Shown here one piece after another: positions 1-5,482 of a stretch of 5,482 nucleotides of DNA. A program made the translations under genes and the position numbers. The notes under the pieces were generated by a model that was not told where the DNA came from, did no database searches, and saw only the letters and a list, made by a program, of their open reading frames with translations. The stretch is from the NCBI GenBank assembly GCA_018713405.1, contig DVOR01000209.1, forward strand, positions 1 to 5,482, in the 5' to 3' direction. Position 1 is the stretch's first letter; each line of letters starts with the position of its first letter. The DNA is from Candidatus Spyradenecus faecavium. Lineage in GTDB: Bacteria > Verrucomicrobiota > Kiritimatiellia > RFP12 > DVOR01.

Positions 1-1347
1 TGGCTGGGCCGCTGGCGCGTGCCGGTCATCCTGCTGTCGGCCACGCTTCCCGCCGGCAAACGCGCGGAACTGGTGCGCGCCTATCTGGGCGATGCCGCGC
101 CGGCGGGCGACTGGCAGACCTGCCGCGCCTATCCCCTGATCACTTGGGCCTCGCAGGGAGAGGTCCGCCAGACGGTCGTTTCGGAGACCGCCGACCCACG
201 CGTTGTGCGGGTTGAGCGCGGCGTGGCGGCCGACCTCCCTGCGCGTCTCCGGGCGGCCCTGCGCGAGGGCGGGTGCGCCGGCGTCATCGTCAACACCGTC
301 CGCCATGCCCAAGACTTGGCCGAGGTCCTGACCGCCGCCCTGCCGGAGTGCACGGTTCGCCTCTTCCATTCGCAGTTCGTCCAGGCCGACCGCGCGGTGT
401 TGGAGCGCGGGCTCCTGACGCACTTGGGCAAGGCCTCCACGCCCGAGGACCGTGACCGCCTCATCGTCGTCGGCACCCAGGTGATGGAGCAGTCGCTGGA
501 CATCGACTTCGACTTCCTGGCCACGGAACTCTGCCCGATGGACCTCCTCCTGCAACGCGTCGGGCGTCTGCACCGCCACCCCCGCCCGCGCCCCGAGCCG
601 TTGTGCGAGGCCGTGTGCCTGGTGCTCGACACCGACGATGAGTCCTTCGACCCCGGCTCCGTCGCCGTCTATGGCGAGTGGCTCCTCTGGCGCACCCGTC
701 GCCTCCTGCCCGATGCCCTCACCCTCCCCGAAGACCTCCCCCGCCTCGTCCACGCCGCCTACGGCTGGGAGCGGGACGACCCCCTGGCCGCGGAGCGGAA
801 TGAATCCGCTTACGAAGTCTACCGCAAGATGCGATACAGACAGGAGGACGGGGCCGACAATTACGTCATCCAAGGCCCTGACGATTCGCTCGACGACACG
901 CTCGACGGCTTCCTGGCGAATGCGGCGGTGCGCACGGACGCCGCTGCCCGGGCCGCCGTGCGAGACGGCGATCCCTCCATCGACGTATTGGTGATGGTGC
1001 GCCACGCCGATGGCACCCTCCGCTTCCTGCCGTGGCAGGAGGACGGTCGCGCCGTGCCCACGGACGTGCCCCCCTCCCACGAGGAGTGTCGCGCCATCCT
1101 GCGCCAGTCCATGCGCCTCCCCGCCTCCTTCTCCAAATCTTGGGCGATCGACGCCGTGATCAGGGAGTTGGAGGACCGGAATAAAGCCTTGAAGGCGTGG
1201 CAGGAAGCCCCCCTTCTGAAAGGCGAGCTCGTTTTGGAGCTCGATGAGCGCTTGACAACCACCCTGCAGCGATCTATACTCCATTACAGTCAAGCAACCG
1301 GAGCTCGGTATGACAAGGGTGAAGCGTCTGCGGAAGGTCAGGGATGA
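1..1347 (+). CDS. cas3: CRISPR-associated helicase/nuclease Cas3, type I-E (5' end outside window)
   Basis: This is the C-terminal 448 residues of Cas3, the effector that Cascade recruits to an R-loop, where it nicks, unwinds 3'-to-5' and degrades target DNA. The frame is open from base 1, so the true start lies upstream; the first in-frame GTG, at 19, is an internal codon. Visible superfamily 2 helicase motifs are LLSATLP (motif III, residues 11-17), GVIVNTV (IV, about 94-100), LIVVGTQVMEQSLDID (V, about 154-169) and QRVGRLHRH (VI, 185-193). The C-terminal domain follows, with RDGDPS at 321-326 and LKGELVLELDE near 408-418. The HD nuclease domain, Walker A and DExH box would be upstream; family members have about 850-950 residues, so roughly half is missing. 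The last 32 codons use bases unlike the rest of the gene and contain a promoter. A TGA ends the gene 210 bases before casA. Identification is secure; intactness of the missing half cannot be judged. Confidence 0.97.
   Translation, partial: WLGRWRVPVILLSATLPAGKRAELVRAYLGDAAPAGDWQTCRAYPLITWASQGEVRQTVVSETADPRVVRVERGVAADLPARLRAALREGGCAGVIVNTVRHAQDLAEVLTAALPECTVRLFHSQFVQADRAVLERGLLTHLGKASTPEDRDRLIVVGTQVMEQSLDIDFDFLATELCPMDLLLQRVGRLHRHPRPRPEPLCEAVCLVLDTDDESFDPGSVAVYGEWLLWRTRRLLPDALTLPEDLPRLVHAAYGWERDDPLAAERNESAYEVYRKMRYRQEDGADNYVIQGPDDSLDDTLDGFLANAAVRTDAAARAAVRDGDPSIDVLVMVRHADGTLRFLPWQEDGRAVPTDVPPSHEECRAILRQSMRLPASFSKSWAIDAVIRELEDRNKALKAWQEAPLLKGELVLELDERLTTTLQRSILHYSQATGARYDKGEASAEGQG
1252..1280 (+). 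promoter_or_regulatory. Predicted sigma70-type promoter inside the 3' end of cas3, directed at casA
   Basis: TTGACA at 1252-1257 (6 of 6 to the -35 consensus) is followed after exactly 17 bp by TATACT at 1275-1280 (5 of 6 to the -10 consensus). Transcription would start near 1286-1288, giving a leader of about 270 nt before the casA ATG. It has no TG extension of the -10. It lies in a locally AT-richer stretch of a GC-rich gene and points into the casA-casB-casC-casD genes, so it could drive Cascade subunits independently of cas3. The match is visible in the sequence; activity is inferred, and assumes a housekeeping sigma factor with the usual consensus. Confidence 0.6.
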
Positions 1348-1387
1348 GGGGGCGTGCCTAAGCCTCCGAACTCCCCGGTTCCCAAAC

Positions 1388-1422
1388 TTTCGGAATGGGT
1401 CGCCTTGGCCCCTCATTCGAAA
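1388..1422 (+). other. Bulged inverted repeat (possible leader RNA hairpin)
   Basis: TTTC at 1388-1391 pairs with GAAA at 1419-1422. After a bulged G at 1392, GAATGGG at 1393-1399 pairs with CCTCATTC bases 1412-1418, with one G-U pair at 1398/1413. That gives 11 pairs around a 12-base loop. Four T follow at 1436-1439, which is 13 bases after the stem and too far for a standard intrinsic terminator. It may be a structural element of the Cascade leader or a DNA dyad; function is unknown. Confidence 0.45.
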
Positions 1423-1440
1423 TAAGTGCAGATGATTTTC

Positions 1441-1528
1441 CGAAACCCTTAAGGGTTTGACCCAAAACCCTTAGGGTTTCGCCCCGAACCCCTTAGGGTT
1501 TCGCCTGAGACCCTTTCGGGGAAACCCC
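1441..1528. repeat. Four tandem 22-bp palindromic units upstream of casA
   Basis: The stretch divides exactly into four 22-base units beginning at 1441, 1463, 1485 and 1507. Unit 1 holds the perfect 16-bp palindrome AAACCCTTAAGGGTTT (1443-1458). Unit 2 holds AAACCCTTAGGGTTT (1465-1479) and unit 3 AACCCCTTAGGGTTT (1487-1501). Unit 4 is degenerate, with CCCTTTCGGG (1511-1520). Units 2 and 3 also share the tail TTTCGCC. Dyad centres lie 21.5-22 bp apart, close to two turns of B-DNA, so bound dimers would sit on one face of the helix. In RNA each unit could form a short hairpin of about 6-7 pairs. An operator array for a regulator is the simplest reading; an RNA element or a decayed tandem duplication is also possible. 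There are no spacers, so it is not a CRISPR array. Confidence 0.8.
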
Positions 1529-1557
1529 GGGCATAAACGACGACGAAGAGGAGTCTG

Positions 1558-3210
1558 ATGAAGGAACGTGAATTCAATTTGCTGGACGAGCCGTGGGTGC
1601 GCGTGATGCGCCCCGATTGCACCGTGGAGGAGGTCTCGCTCCCTGAGGCCCTGCTGAACGCGCACGGCTACGTCGACCTCGCCGGTGAGATGCCCACGCA
1701 GGATGCCGCCGTGCTTCGTGTCCTCCTGGCCCTCCTCTTCGCCGTCTTCACGCGTGTGGACGCCGAGGGGTGCGAGGCCCCCCTCGTCCGGCCCAAGGAC
1801 GCCATCGTCCGTTGGCGCACGCTCTGGGAGTCGGGCTGTCTCCCCGAAAAACCCCTTCGCGACTACTTCGCCCGCTGGCACGACCGCTTTTGGCTCTTCG
1901 ACCCCGACCACCCCTTCTTCCAAGTCCCCGACAAGGCCTGGAAGCGCATCGTGAAGAAGGATGGCAAGGCCGAGGAGGTCGGCACAGCCGGTGATGTCGC
2001 AAAGCTGAACGGCGAGCTCTTGGAGAGCAACAACAAGTTGCGCCTCTTCAAGACGGTCGCCGGCGCGGAGGGGCTGACCTACGCCCAGGCGACGCGTTGG
2101 CTGATCTCCCTCATCGCTTACGACGACACCTCCGCGAAGGCGACGAAGGACCTGCCCGAGGGCCAGAAGTATCCCTCCCCCGGCGTCGGCTGGTTGGGGC
2201 GCCTCGGCTACATCCAGGCGCAGGGGAAGACCCTTTTCGAGACGCTGCTGCTGAACCTGACGTTGCTGAAGGATGGCAAGACGTTGTGGGGCGGCGCGGC
2301 GCTGCCTGAGGACGCCTATCTGTCACTCCCCTGTTGGGAGCTCGACCGCCCGCGGGATCGGGAACGGACGGAGGTGCCGTTGCCGAAGACCTTTGCCGCG
2401 CTCTACACCGTGCAGTCGCGCCGCATCCGTCTGTCGCGTCAAGGCGACAGGGTGGGGGGCTACCTCTTGTTGGGCGGGGACTTCTTCGCCAAGGAGGACG
2501 CGTTCGTGGAGCAGATGACCCTGTGGCGCAACGCGAACGCGGGAAAGAAGAATCTGCCGCCCAGCTTCGTGCCAAGCCAGCACGACACCTCCAAGCAATT
2601 CTGGCGGGAGTTCCCGACGGCCTTCGTTCCCGCCGACAAGGAGGGCGAGCACCGGCCCGGCGTGGTGTCGTGGGTCGCGACGTTGCACAATCAGAAATGT
2701 CTGGACCAGGAGACCCTGGTACACTTCGCTGTCTGCGCAATGGGCTATGGCGACAAGTATTTCTTCGTGAAGGATACCTTCGAGGACGGCCTGGCCTTCC
2801 ATGCCGCGCTGCTGGACGCAACCGGGGATGTCCGAGAGCGTATCGTCGCGGAAATCGAACTTTGCGAGCAGGCCGCCAGGGCGGTCGGGAATTTGGCGCG
2901 TGACCTCGCCGCGGCCGCCGGCGGCGAGGCGGACGGCGCGTCCGCGCGTGACCAATTCTACTTCCGGGTTGATCGCCCCTTCCGGCAGTGGCTGGAGGCG
3001 CTCGACCCTGCCGGCGACGTCGGCAAGGCCATCGACGAGTGGCGAGAGACCGTGCAGGACCTCGCCGTGGCGTTGGGTAACGAGCTCGCGTTGGCGGCCG
3101 GTCCCGCGGCCTTCGTCGGGCGCATGGGCAAGAAGGTCCACCTCTCCACGCCCGAGGCGTTGCGCCTGTTCAGGGGCGCGATCCGAAAGATTTACACGAA
3201 AGGAGCATGA
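1558..3210 (+). CDS. casA: Cascade large subunit CasA (Cse1/Cas8e)
   Basis: This 550-residue protein is the large subunit of the type I-E Cascade complex, which reads the PAM, helps unwind target DNA and recruits Cas3. The N-terminus carries the family signature FNLLDEPWV (residues 6-14), followed by PTQDAAVLRVLLALLF (about 44-59). FWLFDPDHPFFQV is at 111-123, and LFETLLLNL at 226-234 lies in the conserved GxLGxxxxxGxxLFETL region. The alpha-helical C-terminal part (from about residue 420) is compatible with the four-helix bundle of Cse1. It is somewhat longer than the E. coli protein (about 500 residues), which is within family variation. The ATG at 1558 is supported by GAAGAGGAG at 1545-1553, four bases upstream, and by the conserved motif starting right after it. 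The stop codon overlaps the casB start. PAM-contact residues cannot be assigned without an alignment. Confidence 0.97.
   Translation: MKEREFNLLDEPWVRVMRPDCTVEEVSLPEALLNAHGYVDLAGEMPTQDAAVLRVLLALLFAVFTRVDAEGCEAPLVRPKDAIVRWRTLWESGCLPEKPLRDYFARWHDRFWLFDPDHPFFQVPDKAWKRIVKKDGKAEEVGTAGDVAKLNGELLESNNKLRLFKTVAGAEGLTYAQATRWLISLIAYDDTSAKATKDLPEGQKYPSPGVGWLGRLGYIQAQGKTLFETLLLNLTLLKDGKTLWGGAALPEDAYLSLPCWELDRPRDRERTEVPLPKTFAALYTVQSRRIRLSRQGDRVGGYLLLGGDFFAKEDAFVEQMTLWRNANAGKKNLPPSFVPSQHDTSKQFWREFPTAFVPADKEGEHRPGVVSWVATLHNQKCLDQETLVHFAVCAMGYGDKYFFVKDTFEDGLAFHAALLDATGDVRERIVAEIELCEQAARAVGNLARDLAAAAGGEADGASARDQFYFRVDRPFRQWLEALDPAGDVGKAIDEWRETVQDLAVALGNELALAAGPAAFVGRMGKKVHLSTPEALRLFRGAIRKIYTKGA
3199..3205 (+). 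promoter_or_regulatory. Ribosome binding site deciding the casB start
   Basis: AAAGGAG lies within the last codons of casA. Two consecutive ATG codons follow, at 3207 and 3210. The Shine-Dalgarno core is only 1 base from the first but 4 bases from the second, the same spacing as at casA. The second ATG is therefore favoured and gives a TGATG stop/start overlap identical in form to the casC-casD junction. Confidence 0.65.
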
Positions 3211-3815
3211 TGTCAAACGAGCATGAGCTGTTGCGCGGCTTCGTCGCCGGGCGCCTGCGGGCGTTGGCGGCCCTGCCCGAGCACCCGAGGAAGGCCGCCT
3301 TGGCCAACCTGCGGCGGGGCGTGGACTGTGCGCCGGGGGACCTCCCGGAGCTGTGGGGCGCCTTCTTGGAAACCCTCCCGCCCGAGCTGGAGGGCAAAGG
3401 TGGCCGACCTTCCAAGGCCGAGTGGGCCGCCTATCTGGCGATGACCCTCTACGCCCTCCACCAGCAGGGTCACGACCTGCCGCACGAGAACATGAACCGC
3501 CCCGGCGAGGGCCTGGGCAAGGCCGTGCGCCGGCTGGCGAACACACAGCTTAGGCCTAAGGAAGGCCCGGAGGACGCGTCCGTCCTGCGCCGTTTCAATG
3601 CGCTGGCCACGGCCGAGGCCATGCCCGAGCGCGTCCACTATCTGCGCGGCATCGTCCAGCTCCTGCGGGCCGAGGGCGTGCCGCTCGACTACGTGCGCCT
3701 GGCCGAGGACCTCTACTGGCTGCAGGTCCCTGCCGTCGCGCCCCGGATCCGCCTCCAGTGGGGGCAGGATTACTACCGTTTACCGAAAGATGAGAACCCT
3801 GAAGAGGAGAACTGA
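3210..3815 (+). CDS. casB: Cascade small subunit CasB (Cse2/Cas11)
   Basis: This 201-residue, mainly helical protein is the small subunit, present as a dimer along the belly of Cascade, where it stabilises the crRNA-target hybrid and displaced strand. Family features seen are LRRGVD (residues 34-39), HYLRGIVQLLR (143-153), LDYVRLAEDLYWLQV (159-173) and RLQWGQDYYR (181-190); the last three form the well-conserved C-terminal half of Cse2. It is about 40 residues longer than E. coli Cse2. The extra length appears to be in the first 100 residues, including a Gly/Lys/Pro-rich loop near 65, and in an acidic tail after residue 190 (KDENPEEEN). The start was chosen by ribosome-binding-site spacing; an ATG at 3207 would add one Met. 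It ends one base before casC. The local codon use matches its neighbours. Confidence 0.95.
   Translation: MSNEHELLRGFVAGRLRALAALPEHPRKAALANLRRGVDCAPGDLPELWGAFLETLPPELEGKGGRPSKAEWAAYLAMTLYALHQQGHDLPHENMNRPGEGLGKAVRRLANTQLRPKEGPEDASVLRRFNALATAEAMPERVHYLRGIVQLLRAEGVPLDYVRLAEDLYWLQVPAVAPRIRLQWGQDYYRLPKDENPEEEN
3801..3809 (+). promoter_or_regulatory. Ribosome binding site of casC
   Basis: GAAGAGGAG, with the AGGAG core ending seven bases before the ATG at 3817, lies inside the last codons of casB. The same 9-base string precedes casA (1545-1553). It fixes the casC start at 3817. The reading frame is open well upstream through casB, but the extra codons there do not encode Cas7 sequence. Confidence 0.75.
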
Positions 3816-3816
3816 C

Positions 3817-4902
3817 ATGAGCCTTTACGTTGACATCCACGTCCTGCAGACCGTTCCGCCGAGCTGCGTCAACCGCGACGACACCGGCAGCCCCAAAACC
3901 GCCCGCTACGGCGGCGTCACCCGCGCCCGCGTCTCCTCGCAGGCCTGGAAGCGCGCCGTCCGCCTGATGTTCCTGGAGCTCCTCTCCAAGGAGCAGGTCG
4001 GCGTCCGCACCAAGAAGATCGTCGGTATGGTGGCGAAGGAAATCGACCCCGCCATCCTCAAGGGGACGCAGGGGGACCTCTTTGGCGCCGAGCCCGGCGA
4101 ACCCTCCCCCGAGGCGATGAAGCAGGCCGAGAAGCTCCTGACGGCCGCCGGCCTGAAGATCAAGGATGCCGAGAAGGGCACTGACGCTCTCTTCCTCATG
4201 AGCCCCGGCCAAGCCAAGGCGCTGGTGAAGGTCGACCTCGCTCAGAAGGAGAAGGAGCTGAAGAAGGCCTGCCAGGAGGCGCTGATGGAGGCCCCCTCCG
4301 TGGACATGGCGCTCTTTGGGCGCATGGTGGCCGACGACCCCTCGCTGAACTTCGACGCCGCCTGCCAGGTGGCCCACGCCATCTCCACCCACGCCGTGCA
4401 GAACGAGTTCGATTACTTCACGGCGGTGGACGACTGCGCCCCCGAGGACAACGCCGGCGCCGGCCACTTGGGCACCGTGGAGTTCAACTCCTCCACGCTC
4501 TACCGTTATGCCACCGTCAACGCCTGCGCGCTGGAGAAAAACCTCCATGCCGACACGCCCCAGGCCATCCGTGCCTTCGTCGAGGCCTTCGTCCGCTCCA
4601 TGCCTACCGGCAAGCAGAACACCTTCGCCAACCGCACCCTCCCCGACGCCGTCGTCGTCATGCTCCGCGAGGATCAGCCCGTGAACCTCTGCGGCGCCTT
4701 CGAGAAGCCCGTCGCCGCGAAGGAGGACGACGGCTATGGCTACGTCGAGGCCTCGAAGAAGGCGCTCTGCGACTATGCCAAGCAAGTGCAGGACTACGTC
4801 CCCGCGCCCGCGAAGACCCTGAAGGTCGGCCCGGACGGCACGCTCCCGCAGGTGCTCGACAAGCTGGAGGCGGAGGTGAAGGAACGGCTGGGGGCGGAGT
4901 GA
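3817..4902 (+). CDS. cas7e: Cascade backbone subunit CasC (Cas7e/Cse4)
   Basis: This 361-residue protein, almost the length of E. coli CasC (363), forms the six-copy filament that holds the crRNA spacer and segments it every sixth base. Conserved signatures are HVLQTVPPS (residues 8-16), NRDDTGSPKTARYGG (19-33) and RARVSSQAWKRA (36-47). ALFGRMVAD is at 165-173 and HAISTHAVQNEFDYFTAVDD at 187-206. The region of residues about 60-160 is rich in Lys, Glu and Ala and likely forms the helical insertion of the RAMP fold. The start at 3817 is set by the ribosome binding site at 3801-3809, the conserved N-terminus MSLYVDIHVLQ and the 1-base gap after casB. The upstream extension of the frame to 3598 is overlap with casB and is not coding. 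The TGA at 4900-4902 shares its A with the casD ATG, consistent with translational coupling. Position 17 is Cys, in a loop just before the conserved NRDD. Confidence 0.98.
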   Translation: MSLYVDIHVLQTVPPSCVNRDDTGSPKTARYGGVTRARVSSQAWKRAVRLMFLELLSKEQVGVRTKKIVGMVAKEIDPAILKGTQGDLFGAEPGEPSPEAMKQAEKLLTAAGLKIKDAEKGTDALFLMSPGQAKALVKVDLAQKEKELKKACQEALMEAPSVDMALFGRMVADDPSLNFDAACQVAHAISTHAVQNEFDYFTAVDDCAPEDNAGAGHLGTVEFNSSTLYRYATVNACALEKNLHADTPQAIRAFVEAFVRSMPTGKQNTFANRTLPDAVVVMLREDQPVNLCGAFEKPVAAKEDDGYGYVEASKKALCDYAKQVQDYVPAPAKTLKVGPDGTLPQVLDKLEAEVKERLGAE

Positions 4903-5482
4903 TGGCGACGCTCCTCCTGCGTCTGGTCGCGCCCCTCCAATGCTGGGGCGTGGACTCCAAGTTCGAGACGCGCAAGACCAACCGCGAGCCCACCAAGAGC
5001 GGTATCCTCGGCCTCGTGGCCGCCGCCTTGGGCCTCCGCCGGGACGACGAGGAGGGCCTTGCCCGCCTCGCCCGTCTCCGCTTCGGCGTGCGCGTCGACC
5101 GCGAGGGTGACCTGCTCGTGGACTTCCACACGGCCCATCGCGTGGACGGCAAGAAGGAGACCGCTTGGGTCACCTACCGCCACTACCTCTGCGACGCCGT
5201 CTTCCTCGTCGGTCTGGAGAGCGACGACCGCGCCTGGCTGGGTGCGCTCGAGGCGGCCTTGCGCCGCCCCGTCTACCCGCCCTTCCTCGGTCGCCGTTCT
5301 TGCCCGCCCACCCAGCCGCTCTGCCTAGGTGTTCGCGAAGCGGAATTGGTGGCCGCGCTCCGTGCCGAGCCGCGTCTGGTCAAGCCCCGCCGCGGGGAGG
5401 GCGACACGCTCCGCCTGGTGATCGATGCCGCGCCCGGTGAGGCCGGCGCGCCCGTGCGCGATCTGCCGCTCTCCTTCAGCCC
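4902..5482 (+). CDS. cas5e: Cascade subunit CasD (Cas5e), 3' end outside window
   Basis: The first 193 residues of Cas5e are present; this subunit caps the crRNA 5' handle and contacts CasA and the end of the Cas7 filament. Family features are LLLRLVAPLQCWG (residues 4-16), the FETRKTNREPTKSGILGLVAAALG block (starting at 21), FGVRVDREG (61-69) and DFHTAHRVD (74-82). YRHYLCDAVFLV is at 92-103 and YPPFLGRRSCPP at 125-136. In type I-E, Cas5 is not the crRNA processing nuclease; that role belongs to Cas6e, expected downstream. The ATG at 4902 overlaps the casC stop (TGATG), with GGAG at 4896-4899 two bases upstream, a tight spacing that suggests re-initiation by ribosomes finishing casC. E. coli CasD has 224 residues, so roughly 30-60 residues are missing. 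No stop codon or frameshift is seen in the visible part. Confidence 0.96.
   Translation, partial: MATLLLRLVAPLQCWGVDSKFETRKTNREPTKSGILGLVAAALGLRRDDEEGLARLARLRFGVRVDREGDLLVDFHTAHRVDGKKETAWVTYRHYLCDAVFLVGLESDDRAWLGALEAALRRPVYPPFLGRRSCPPTQPLCLGVREAELVAALRAEPRLVKPRRGEGDTLRLVIDAAPGEAGAPVRDLPLSFS

Larger units (their letters stand above)
1348..1557 (+). other. cas3-casA intergenic leader region
   Basis: This 210-base gap is the only stretch without a recognised gene. It is visibly less GC-rich than the genes. It contains a bulged hairpin (1388-1422), a short run of four T (1436-1439), four 22-bp palindromic units (1441-1528) and the casA ribosome binding site GAAGAGGAG (1545-1553). A 41-codon reading frame that begins at an ATG at 1310 inside cas3 ends here at 1435 and could be a leader peptide; it resembles no family I know. 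No canonical intrinsic terminator is present: the hairpins are not directly followed by a T tract, so read-through from cas3 into casA is likely possible as well. Confidence 0.7.

Noticed and set aside
1225..1306. Three GAGCTC sites (1225, 1237, 1301) flanking the promoter as possible operators
   Set aside because: The first two encode Glu-Leu in a conserved Cas3 segment, and the same hexamer recurs in several other genes of the window, so coding composition explains them.
1457..1485. Second promoter starting at TTGACC (1457-1462) within the palindrome array
   Set aside because: No -10-like hexamer occurs 16-18 bp downstream; the stretch there is GC-rich.
1465..1501. Telomere-like CCCTTAGGG/TTTAGGG similarity
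   Set aside because: The resemblance arises from the palindromic core; the locus is plainly bacterial and the unit is 22 bp rather than 6-7 bp.
1441..1528. CRISPR array or array remnant
   Set aside because: The 22-bp units are contiguous without spacers, and the units are shorter than and unlike the usual roughly 28-29-bp I-E repeats with their GC-rich central stem.
2323..3546. 407-codon open frame on the minus strand opposite casA and casB
   Set aside because: It is a shadow of high-GC coding sequence, with Arg/Pro/Gly-rich translation and no motif; casA and casB on the + strand are unambiguous.
3598..3816. Upstream extension of the casC frame through casB
   Set aside because: The translation there is Arg/Ser/Pro-rich out-of-frame casB, while the conserved Cas7e N-terminus and ribosome binding site place the start at 3817.
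3595..4785. Long 396-codon open frame on the minus strand, opposite casB and casC
   Set aside because: It mirrors the GC-rich codon pattern of casB and casC, is full of Gly, Val, Leu and His runs with no recognisable family, and covers securely identified genes on the other strand.

Overview
The window holds the middle of a type I-E (Cascade-type) CRISPR-Cas operon, all on the + strand. In order it contains the 3' half of cas3, a 210-base leader region, casA (cse1/cas8e), casB (cse2/cas11), casC (cas7e), and the 5' part of casD (cas5e), which runs off the right edge. Every gene is recognised from motifs in its translation. The base composition is strongly GC-rich, with G or C at most third codon positions, so the host is a high-GC bacterium. 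The sequence alone does not let me name a phylum. No CRISPR array, cas6e, cas1 or cas2 is in view; in most I-E loci these follow casD.

Layout: bases 1-1347 encode the C-terminal 448 residues of the helicase-nuclease Cas3 (helicase motifs III to VI and the C-terminal domain; the HD nuclease and Walker motifs lie upstream). Bases 1348-1557 are the only non-genic stretch, and they and the cas3 tail carry the most interesting signals. These are a near-consensus sigma70-type promoter (TTGACA, 17 bp, TATACT) inside the last codons of cas3, a bulged 11-bp hairpin, and a tandem array of four 22-bp units, each centred on a CCCTTAGGG-like palindrome. casA, casB, casC and casD then follow with one-base start/stop overlaps or a 1-base gap, as expected of one translationally coupled transcript.

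How the parts work together: CasA (large subunit), two CasB (small subunit), six CasC (backbone), CasD (5'-handle cap) and the unseen Cas6e assemble on a crRNA as Cascade. Cascade finds PAM-flanked DNA targets, and CasA then recruits Cas3, which nicks, unwinds and degrades the DNA. The protein-coding content is canonical. The part that may be undescribed is the regulatory layer: an internal promoter that could uncouple Cascade production from cas3, followed by a long structured leader with a helically phased palindrome array.
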